The translations under genes and the position numbers were made by a program. A model generated the notes under the pieces. It had not been told where the DNA came from and searched no databases. It saw only the letters and a list, made by a program, of their open reading frames with translations. A DNA stretch of 64,000 nt from Haberlea rhodopensis (lineage: Eukaryota; Streptophyta; Magnoliopsida; Lamiales; Gesneriaceae). Numbering within the stretch: the stretch's first letter is position 1; each line of letters opens with the position of its first letter. The DNA lies in the NCBI GenBank assembly GCA_907163345.1, contig CAJQUN010000060.1:1116001-1180000 (forward strand). The letters are read 5' to 3'. Positions 12,501-21,162 of this stretch are shown here, piece by piece.

Positions 12501-12712
12501 TTATGTGGTAAGATGCCACGGGGTAAGATACCCATATTGTAAGAGGCCATACGATGTTATTATGTGGTAAGATGCCACGGGGTAAGATGCCCATATGGTA
12601 AGAGGCCATACGATGTTATTATGTGGTAAGATGCCACGGGGTAAGATGCCCATATGGTAAGAGGCCATACGATGTTATTATGTGGTAAGATGTCACAGGG
12701 TAAGATGCCCAT
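12501..12712 (+). repeat. 59-bp tandem repeat, about 3.6 copies
   Basis: The phrase ttatgtggtaagatgccac starts at 12501, 12560, 12619 and 12678, an exact 59-bp period. Copies 2 and 3 are nearly identical, while the first and last carry a few substitutions. It lies in the R/U5-side half of the solo LTR. Confidence 0.92.
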
Positions 12713-13253
12713 ATGCATGAATACGAATCAGGGACAACAAAAAGAAGTTAATGAAATAACCAGCATATTTACTTAACCAAGATTTCATGCATTCACTGTG
12801 ATGTTTTTATGATGTTAAGTAAGATTGTATATGCTCATGATGTGTTGTCCCTGTAGGTACACTTTTGTACTAAAGGACTAAGGGTCGGGTTGAGGCAGTG
12901 AGCTACGAGGAACACAGGAATGTATAGGATTCAAGTCATGACTAGTATCTACTCTAGGAGTAGTGTAAATCTAAATGTTGACATTCTTTTGGGAATGTAA
13001 TGAATTATTTTTGAAGTTTTGTATTTTGGCCTGTAATCCTGTTAGCTCATGTAACAACCGGAACCTTAAGATGTTATTTAATGCATGATTAGTCCTTCTT
13101 ATGTCACTATATCACTGTTAGGGTAGCAAGGCCCTACAGTATGTTAGCCTCTAAGCTCATTATATCAACATGACCCCTTTTACTCTGATGAATCAATGAA
13201 TAGCACTCTTTATACTCTTAAATCATGCTTAAGGTAGCGAGACCTTACATTAG

Positions 13254-13265
13254 TGGTATCAGAGC
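13254..13265 (+). promoter_or_regulatory. Primer binding site, tRNA-Met type (gypsy B)
   Basis: TGGTATCAGAGC lies four bases after the end of the 5' LTR. This is the usual sequence complementary to the 3' end of initiator tRNA-Met in plant LTR elements, and it primes minus-strand DNA synthesis. The same site appears in reverse orientation at 50026-50037 and, with a change, at 41329-41340. Confidence 0.93.
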
Positions 13266-13475
13266 AGTTGTTAGAGAACCCGGGGTTGTGTGAAGGGTAG
13301 CATTAGTGAACAGGTCGGATAGATGTTCACTTATGAGCATGTTCATACATTTTGGTGCATATTTAAGTATATGTGTATTGTACTAACATGCTTTTTTGTA
13401 TTGTTATTCATGTTAACTAACAGTATATTACATGAATTGATTCTGGATTATTACTGTTAACCCCTGTATTACAGC

Positions 13476-14344
13476 ATGGCAGCCAGAAATTCTGAGCACC
13501 TCAATGATGAGGTGGGGGATGCAATAAGCGTGAATGCAGGAATTGCTCAGACTAACCCTCTACCACCACAAGCTGTGGGCATATAACCTATTGCGCAGCA
13601 ACTGTTGCCTGGGGAGCTGAGTCTGACGCAATTTTTGGCTTTCCAACCACCTCGTTTTGAGGGAACTGTGTTTGGGGAAGAAGCAAGAGGAGTGACTCGA
13701 GAGGATTGAACAAATATTCGTCTCGACACCATGTGCCAAGAATGTCTTGCTGAGGTTGGCCGAGTTTCAGTTGGCCAATAACTCTTCTATATGGTGGAAG
13801 ACACCAGTCATGGAGATGAGAGCCCAGGGAGTGCTAGTGGACTAGAGTTTATTCAGGACTCGATTTCTGAGTCGGTACTTTTTGGCTGCTGCTAGACAGA
13901 TGAATGAGGATGAGTATACCAATTTAAAGCAGGGCAACATGAAAGTTTCTGATTACGCCCTGCAGTATTCATCACTTTTGAGGTATGTCCCTCATGTTGC
14001 CACGAATTGCCATGCAAAGATGAGTCATTTTCTTAAGGGCTTGAGGCCGGAGCTATTTGACAGGGTTCTTTCTAATAACCCCAGCTCTTTCAATGATGCT
14101 CTGACAAGAGCAGAATTAGCAGAGGTTGGAGTAGGTGTCTACAAGGATGTTGTAGCCCTCACAAGTGCCACCACAGAGGCCAGTGTCTGACAGTATGAGA
14201 CCACGAGGGGGTCAGTTTAAGTCTCGTGGAACTTCATCATCTTCCCGATTTAGTGGGAAACGATCTGATAATCGACGAATGGGGGATCGAAGGAGTAATG
14301 CACCGACCAACAGGAGACCAAGACAAGCAAGTAGGACTGGAGAA
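13476..14344 (+). pseudogene. Gypsy B gag (capsid part)
   Basis: The likely start is the ATG at 13476 (MAARNSEHLNDEVGDA), 227 bp after the LTR end. An in-frame TAA comes at about 13584. Further frames carry gag features: LTQFLAFQPPRFEGT near 13620, then NLKQGNMKVSDYALQYSSLL and HFLKGLRPELFDR (13920-14070), which are typical of the plant retrotransposon gag domain. Gag forms the particle shell. At least three frame breaks occur before the zinc knuckles. Confidence 0.85.
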
Positions 14345-14965
14345 GTGAGATGTTATTACTGTGAAGGACCGCACTTGATGCGAGATTGTTCAGCTTGTTA
14401 TGGTTGTGGTAAGATGGGCCACATTGCTAGGAATTGTCCTAATCATGGAGGACAACCGGACATCGGGGAGAACATAGGAAGATTTGCTGACAGAGCAGTA
14501 CATCAGAGGCAACCGATCATGCCTCGACAATTAGGAGGTCAGACAGTGGGACCACCTCAGAGGCAAGTCTATGCACTGACGAGGTTGCATGCTGAGGCAG
14601 CTCTAGAGGAAGTGATTTCGGGTAAGTGCTATTTATTTACCTACCCCACTTTTATATTGATAGATACATGTGCTTACCATTCTTTTGTAACTGGTGGCTT
14701 TGTCGAGAAATATCATATGTGCCCGTCTCCGTTGCCCACGCCTATTTTGGTCTCGACATCCACAGGGAAGAATGTGATTGTTGACGTGGTATTATCTGAT
14801 TGCCTCATTTATTTTGAGGGCAACGATCAGAAGGCAGACTTGATTGTGTTGAACATGCTGGATTTTGATTGCATAGTGGGTATTGATGTGTTGAACAGAT
14901 ATCAGGCAGTGGTTTATTGCCGGCAGAGGACAGTTTGCTTCTGATCTGATCAGGGGATTCAGTGG
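14345..14965 (+). pseudogene. Gypsy B zinc knuckles and protease
   Basis: One open frame (14165-14944) carries an RS-rich linker, then two CX2CX4HX4C knuckles (CYYCEGPHLMRDC and CYGCGKMGHIARNC), then a retropepsin. The active site reads LIDTCAYHSFV where relatives have DTGASHSF, so the essential Gly is Cys. LDFDCIVGIDVL is the conserved later block. A TGA at 14942-14944 cuts it before RT. Confidence 0.88.
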
Positions 14966-15960
14966 ATGTTTTATGGGAGTAGTTCTCGTCCGAAAATTCC
15001 GTTGATTTCTGCTATTAAAATGTCACGGTTATTGGAACGTGGACATGTGGGTTATCTTATTTATGCTATCGATGAAAACAGGAAAGAGATGAGGATTGAG
15101 GAGATACCCGTGGTTGCTGAGTTCGCCGATGTGTTTCCGGAAGAAATTTTAGGTTTTCCGCCGAGTTGGGAAGTTGAGTTCGGAACTGAACTACTACCGG
15201 GCACATCCGCTATTTCTCGTGCACCTTACAGGATGGCACCGGCGGAATTGAGAGAATTGAAGGTTCAGTTGCAGGAACTTCTTGACAAGGGATACATACA
15301 CCCCAGTGTGTCGCCTTGTGGTGCACCGGTATTATTTGTGAAGAAGAAGGATGGTTCGATGCGCTTGTGCATCGATTATAGACAGTTGAACAAGGTGACG
15401 GTAAAGAACAAGTACCCTCTTCCGCGGATTGATGATCTGTTTGATCAGTTGCAGGGTAAAAGGATTTATTCCAAGATTGATTTGAGATCTAGTTATCATC
15501 AGATACGGGTTAGAGAAGAGGATGTTCAGAAGACATAATTTCGGACTCGGTATTGGCACTATGATTTCTTGGTCATGCCATTCGGAGTGACGAACGCCCC
15601 GGCTGTCTTTATGAGTTTGATGAATCTGATGTTCCAGTCGTATCTTGATCGGTTTGTACTAGTTTTCATTGATAACATCCTTATCTATACTAGAAGCAAA
15701 GATGAGCACGTGAGACATCTACGTGTAATGCTTTAGATTCTTCGAGATAATCAGTTTTTTGCCAAGCTCAGTAAGTGTGAATTCTGATTGGACAGTGTGG
15801 TATTTCTGGGTCATGTGATCTCCAGAAATGGGATATCAGTCGATCCCAGGAAAGTAGAAGCAGTGATGGAATGGTCTGCACCTACCTCTGTGCCCGAGAT
15901 TCAGAGCTTCCTTGGTTTGCCCGGGTATTACCGACACTTTGTCGAGGGATTTTAAAGATT
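14966..15960 (+). pseudogene. Gypsy B reverse transcriptase
   Basis: An open stretch to 15538 holds VVAEFADVFPEE, YRMAPAELRELKVQLQELL, and KKKDGSMRLCIDYRQLN. It ends at a TAA where relatives continue KTAFRTRYGHYEF. Beyond it are LVMPFGVTNAP and the catalytic box FIDNI, with Asn replacing the second Asp. Further stops follow at about 15735 and 15786. This polymerase would be inactive. Confidence 0.9.
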
Positions 15961-16510
15961 GCTAAGCTGTAGACTCAGAAAGGAGTGTTGTTTTATTGGT
16001 ATGAGGCTTGTGAGCAGAATTTTTAAGAACTGAAGCATCGGTTGACCACTACGCCTATGTTAGTGATTCCCACGGAGAACGAGAGGTTCATTCTTTATAC
16101 AGATGTGTCATTGCAAGGCTTGGGTTGTGTGTTGATGTAAGATAAGCATGTGTGGCCTATGCTTCGAGACAGCTGAAACCGCATGAGACCAGATATCCAG
16201 TGCATGACTTGGAGTTGGTGGCTATTATATTTGCCTTGAAGATTTGACGGCATTACTTGTATGGTAATGCCATATTACCATATTCATCATTTACCATATT
16301 CACCGATCACAAGATCCTAAAGTTTTTATTTACTCAGGCAACACAGAACATGAGGCAGAGAAGATGGATGGACTTGCTGAACGACTACGATTACGAGATA
16401 GAGTACCATCCAGGCAGGGCTAACTTGATAGCTGATGTTTTGAGCCGGAAGGTGAAGTATACTGCGGAGGACGTCATTCATTTGCCGGCCTTGTTGGCTT
16501 CTTACTGTCA
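15961..16510 (+). pseudogene. Gypsy B RNase H
   Basis: Frame-shifted pieces read LYTDVSLQGLGCVLM (with an Asp at the first catalytic position) near 16095, a degraded HDLEL region near 16205, SSFTIFTDHKILKFLF near 16285, and YHPGRANLIADVLSRK near 16410. A small insertion of about two dozen bases near 16266-16290 sits just before the FTIFTDH motif, at the same place where gypsy D has a tandem duplication. Confidence 0.85.
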
Positions 16511-16529
16511 GTAGGGCTATGATTTTGAT

Positions 16530-17474
16530 GTGTCTGCATCACCGGTACGTGTGTCGACATTATTAGCAGAATCGGATATTTATGAGAATATCATAAGGGC
16601 TCAGAAGACAGGCGATGAAATACGAAGATGGATAGCATTGATCCTTCAAGTACAACCATCAAAATTCAGTATGGCTGAGGATGGTACATTGAGGCTTGGT
16701 AATCGTTGGGTGGTTTCGAGTGCGCCTGAGTTACGCCAAGGGATCTTACAGCGAGCTCACAACAACATATTTAGTATCCATCCGGGCGGGAAGAAGATGT
16801 ATAGGATCTGTGTGACAAGTTTTGGTGGAAACAGATGAAATGAGATGTTATAGCATTCGTAAAGATGTTTGGTCAGTCAGCAGGTGAAACCGGAGAGGCA
16901 AAGCCCTGGTGGTGAGTTGAAAAGCTTAGAAGTACCTAAATGGAAGTGGGAACACATATCCATGGACTTTGTCACCCATTTGCCCAGTTTCTATTGTGTC
17001 TGATCGAGACCCGCATTTTACTTCTCACTTTTGGGAAGGTCTTCAATCATCTGTGGGAGCTGAAGTGAGTTGAGCACGACATACCATCCCCAAATAGATG
17101 GCCAGAGTCAGCGTACTATACAGACACTCAATGATATGTTGCGGGCTTGCGTGTTAGAGTTTGACATTACATTGCAAGATTCAGTGGCTTTGGTGGAATT
17201 CTCGTATAACAATAGCTACCAGGCGAGCATTAGATGGCTCTATTGAGGCCCTATATGGTCGACATTGTAGATCACCGTTGTACTGGGATGATTTGGATTG
17301 TAAATCGGTCGGAGCACCGGAGTTGATCCGGGATGGAAGAGAAAGTGAAAGTGATTCGGCAGAGGATGAAAGCAACTTAGGATTGGCAGGAAGCCTATGC
17401 TAATAAATGGTGACGACAGTTGGAGTTTCAGTTGGGTGACAAGGTCTTTCTGAAAATCTCGCCCTTCAGGGGTG
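16530..17474 (+). pseudogene. Gypsy B integrase with internal deletion
   Basis: The part up to 16838 holds the linker and the start of the zinc domain (SIHPGGKKMYR). The catalytic core starts with HISMDFVTHLPS near 16960 but jumps at about 16988 straight to SDRDPHFTSHFWE. Against gypsy D this removes roughly 55 residues between the first and second catalytic Asp. The Glu-containing segment near 17110 (GQSQRTIQTLNDML) has Gln where Glu is expected. The coding region is split at 17474 by a solo LTR. Confidence 0.86.
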
Positions 17475-18814
17475 TGATCGCTTTTATTTAAACAGTTAAT
17501 TCCAATCTAGCGATTTTAGACCGCAAGTGCACGGTGTCAAGTTTTAGTATAGATAGGAAGAATACGGATTGTCGAACCCACAGGGACTAACAAGCAATTA
17601 CCAAATAAGACTTCTTTTAACTATATTTAACCTATGATAATTAATTGATAATTAAACTAAACTAAATTAAGCTACTATAATCCAACCAAATAATCGACGA
17701 TCACGAGAAAAGTCCACAAGAAAGAATTATCAAGACTATGATTCACCTAACCCAACTCTTACAATTCTTTTCTCCATACATCTCTAAGGTGACGTGTTTT
17801 TTGAATTTACTCAATATACTCTCTCGAGCTATATTAAGTCTAACACCAAATTGCAACAAGTAATTCTCGTTCACTTAATTAACAATTTAATATTGAGTGC
17901 GCTTTATGAAACCACTAACTTTAGATTAAACAACCCAAAGCTATCACTCGTATGTGATTTTATCTCTCGATCTCAATCTTTAACACACAGCATGAATTAT
18001 TATATCGTATTATAATTTTATCTCTCGATCTCAATTATAATAAAATATCATTCAAAGGTGATCAATCCTCCTTCGAAAGCATTAAGAACAATAACACATG
18101 CATTTAGAAGATATATGAATTCAATCTCAAAACCAATAGGAAAAACTATGTTATTGATATCTCTCAATCATCAAAAACACAACAAATCCAATTATTCATG
18201 TAAAACAATAATAGAAAAGTAAAAGAAAACTCCCAAGTCGACTTCTTCGTTGATTCTCGATCCTTCCTCGCTTCTTTCTCGATCGTGCTCTTCGATTCTC
18301 TTGTTGGCTTGTTCCAATTCCTAAGATGAAGTGGTGATGGTGGATGATGGTGATATGGATTATGGAGGAGTGGAGGATATTCCTAGGGTAAAAGTCTGAT
18401 CCTTCTTGTAATTTTCGTGTAAAATATATAAGGATAGGAATCATGGACTTCCTTGTTGGACCCAAACTCTAAAAGGAATTTATTTTTCAGAAAACTTCTC
18501 CTGGCCGATCGATCGAGACTGACTGCTCGATCGATTGCCAAAGTTCTGTCAACGCCGATCGATCGAGAGTTGGGTCTCGATCAATCGAGATTATTTTATT
18601 TTCTTTTGAATTTTTCTTCCTTTCCCGGCTTTGACGCGTTCGCTCGATTTGGTCCTTTCTCATCATTTTTGGCTCATTTCCTCTACTTTTATGCATTTCA
18701 ATATTGAATCCTGAAATATAAAAATACATACCATAAACCGTAAAATAATCAAAGAATCAACATGAAAACATATACGTATCATAGCATAAATACACGTAAT
18801 ATTCAACCCTATCA
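17475..18814 (-). mobile_element. Solo Tat/Athila-type LTR inside gypsy B pol
   Basis: The 1340-bp sequence has TG at 17475 and CA at 18814. It is flanked by GGGTG (17470-17474) and AGGTG (18815-18819), a 5-bp target duplication with one substitution. Removing it rejoins the pol reading ...FRG/VVRFG in register. It aligns with the LTR at 6157-7345. No internal region is present, hence solo. It contains a short CGATCGATCG array at 18503-18590 that its relative lacks. A TATA-like tttatattt (minus strand) lies near 18715. Confidence 0.87.
18503..18590. repeat. LTR palindrome array 4
   Basis: Four units in two pairs: CCGATCGATCGAG with CTCGATCGATTG, and CCGATCGATCGAGA with TCTCGATCAATCGAG. Cores in each pair are 12 bp apart. 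The second pair can form a stem of about 13 nt with one mismatch. Confidence 0.85.
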
Positions 18815-18819
18815 AGGTG

Positions 18820-19200
18820 TTGTACGGTTTGGAATGCGCGGGAGATTGTCACCGAGATATGTTAGTGCGTATGAGATCTTGCAACGCATTGGGACCTTGG
18901 CTTACCGTCTGGCTTTGCCACCGTCGTTATCTGACATTCATGACGTGTTTCATGTGTCGATGTTGAGGAAGTATGAGCCGGATCCATCTCATGTGTTGTA
19001 GACTTCAGAAGTACAGTTGGACTCTGATGTGTCTTATGTTGAGCGGCCGGTTAGAATTCTGGATCGTGCTGATCGCAAACTTCGGAACAAAGTGATACCG
19101 ATGGTTAAAGTTCAGTGGGATTGTAGGGGTGTTGAGGAGGCCATGCGGGAGACGTAGCGACATATGATGCAGCAATACCCGGAACTATTTTCTGGTATGT
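18820..19200 (+). pseudogene. Gypsy B integrase tail and chromodomain
   Basis: Reading resumes after the solo LTR with GVVRFGMRGRLSPRYVSAYE and HDVFHVSMLRKYEPDPSHVL, the integrase C-terminal region. A TAG at 18999-19001 follows, then SYVERPVRILDRADRKLRN and, after a TAG near 19156, QYPELFSGM and a stop near 19200. In chromoviruses this C-terminal chromodomain-like tail steers integration towards particular chromatin. It is followed by about 70 bp of non-coding DNA and the polypurine tract. Confidence 0.85.
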
Positions 19201-19273
19201 GAATTAATGTTTTGTTTGACATTTGTAAGTGTATGAAAATTTCGATGTCAAAATTTTCTAAGTAGGGGAGTAA

Positions 19274-19885
19274 TGTGATAACCTTGAATTAATTATGTGC
19301 ATTATGTTTTTAATGTTGATTATGAGGTTAATATGGTGTTAAATGTAATAAGTTATGCGGTGGGCATGAACTGGTTATACATTTCAGGGTGCATGTGATG
19401 CATTGTGTGGAATTGGTGAATTTGTCATGGTTCAATTGGAATTGGTTCTAGTTAATCTAGACAAGCATGTCTAATTGATATTGGTGATGCATTTTATTGA
19501 TTAAATACTTTAAATTATCAATGGATGATAATTACTACAACATGCTAAATACTTGGACATCATGATTAAATGTTTGGACATACTTTTGCATTGCTTGCAC
19601 AATCCTACCTCACCCTCCCCTTACCTACTTCACTTCCCCACCACACACTTCATATCACACAACTTCTCTCTCCCCATTCCCTCAAAAAAATCGCCCAACA
19701 AGAAAGAAGAAGGAGAAGGAATTTCAAACTTTGATTGCTTGAAACTTGCAAGGAGTTGAAGCTTTAGTGGTAATGAATCTTTCTTGTTAAAGCATTGAGC
19801 ATGTTAACTTGAGTTTGAGTTAATATTTTTGGAGAAAAAAATGGCATGTATTGATGTATTTTGTTGAGTTGAGTTTTTGTGTTGT
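19274..19885 (+). mobile_element. Gypsy B 3' LTR, truncated
   Basis: It starts TGTGATAACCTTGAATTAA and follows 9256-9885 closely, including a polypyrimidine block near 19605-19680 (9590-9665 in the first copy). Similarity stops at gagtttttgtgttgt (about 19884). About 1.3 kb of LTR is missing and unique sequence follows. The polypurine tract sits just before it. Confidence 0.88.
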
Positions 19886-21162
19886 AATAACTATGGTACT
19901 TTGTACAACTTGGTTTTTACTTTTAACTGAATAGTCTCCTGCTTTCGGCTAAAATGACTGATGTTCCACTTCATGAGGTCACTTTGTTGCTTTCCGAATA
20001 TCTCCATTATGAAATCCTCTATACTGGTCGATAGAGGCAAAGTATAACGGAACACCTACCCACTTGATTAAAACATTGTTAAAACCAGGAGCCACGATTA
20101 TAATCTAAGGGCTTAATTTTTATTTTAAAAAAATTAAGGGTAAAACATACCATTTTGAAAACAAAAAATCTATAAAAAAGCACTTAAAAAAAATTTAGGG
20201 GTATGGCTGCCTTCCCCCGCAACCCTTTCCTCCGCTCATGTAATAAGAAGACACAAAAAGTTTTCTTATCAGAACAATAAGTTTAATCCACCCGTACAAT
20301 ATAATTGTACTTACTATTCTACATGCCACACTGAATATCCCATCAAATTTAGATTTTATTGTTACCATTATATTTAATAAAACCAAAATATTTTATTTTT
20401 AAAATCTGAGTTAAACGTGCACATCAAGTTAATACAATTATAATATTTAGACAAGCACATGTTCAGTTTATGTTAAAAGCCTGTCCATTAATGACTTTTG
20501 GCGTGACAAAAACATATACACGTTTCGATTGAAGTTTATTGGGATCCTCTAAATTCTAATAGGCAGATTCACTGTCACCCGATTACATAGGATGGGATGA
20601 GATAGGCCCTTTTAAAATACAGAACCCCCACCACATATATTTTGGTGTGGGTCGTTGATTGCTAACCTAGTTATCTACACCTCACCGGGTGTAGAATGCC
20701 CCGTGCTATCAATCAATATATAAAATAAAAGGGTAAACCAAAGATACGAATTTCGACCAAAATGATCAAATGGGTTGACCACACAACATACATATAGAGC
20801 TCAGAAACAGAAATCAGCTAAGGGAAAGGACTACAGTTGCCATGCCTAAAAATGAGTTCAACAACTACATAATCCCAAATACAGGTAAAAAAACAAATTG
20901 TCATACTTGTTTGAACAAAGTTTCAAAATAAACGGAGTTTTATCAGGGAAAAACAAGGAGAATTGACAACATCAACTGTCCAACCAACACAAGGTTCTAG
21001 ATCAACCAGAGACACCATGGGAAAGACATTTAAAGCCGAATAACCATTAAAGGGATGGAGAAGTCTACTGAAACAGTTTCCTTATGCTCACCATAAAGTT
21101 CTTGAAAAAATCAGGCACGTCGAGAGTAATACCCAGATAATTGACCTCTGGCAGAATGACGA
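19886..21162. other. Unique AT-rich sequence, includes the 3' UTR of the DCD gene
   Basis: No coding sequence or transposon similarity is apparent. The right end, up to the stop codon at 21163-21165, must include the 3' UTR of the minus-strand gene, but a poly(A) signal cannot be assigned with confidence. The stretch 20100-20210 is A/T-homopolymer rich. Confidence 0.6.

Larger units (their letters stand above)
11068..13138 (+). mobile_element. Solo chromovirus LTR with 5-bp target duplication GTATG
   Basis: A complete 2071-bp LTR starts TGTAATACCCCCGAAATG and ends GGCCCTACA. It is flanked by GTATG at 11063-11067 and 13139-13143. Right of it the interrupted gypsy B LTR resumes and reaches its own ACA end at 13249. 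No internal sequence or second LTR is present, so it is a solo LTR left after LTR-LTR recombination. It has a TATA-like ttataaaatat near 11230, a palindrome array, and a 59-bp tandem repeat. Confidence 0.9.
9256..13249 (+). mobile_element. Gypsy B 5' LTR (split by a solo LTR)
   Basis: The LTR occupies 9256-11067 and 13144-13249, about 1.9 kb net. Its start (TGTGATAACCTTGAATTAA) is nearly repeated at 19274. Its end is AGCGAGACCTTACA, five bases before the primer site. In sense order it holds a palindrome array (10004-10228), short tandem repeats (10410-10625), and a short inverted repeat (ctcaggagtag near 10980) before the AT-rich end. Confidence 0.87.
9256..19885 (+). mobile_element. Gypsy B: chromovirus with two nested solo LTRs
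   Basis: A composite Ty3/gypsy element. The 5' LTR starts TGTGATAACC at 9256 and ends at 13249. A tRNA-Met type primer site follows at 13254. The order gag, zinc knuckles, protease, RT, RNase H, integrase, chromodomain identifies a chromovirus, most like the Tekay/Del lineage. A purine tract (AAGTAGGGGAGTAA) leads into the 3' LTR at 19274, which repeats the first LTR start. That LTR is broken off at about 19885. Solo LTRs at 11068-13138 and 17475-18814 entered later. Many stops make it non-functional. Confidence 0.88.

Noticed and set aside
13254..13265. Possible tRNA-Met gene fragments at the TGGTATCAGAGC sites
   Set aside because: Only the 12-base primer site is present next to LTR ends. 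No tRNA body surrounds any of them.
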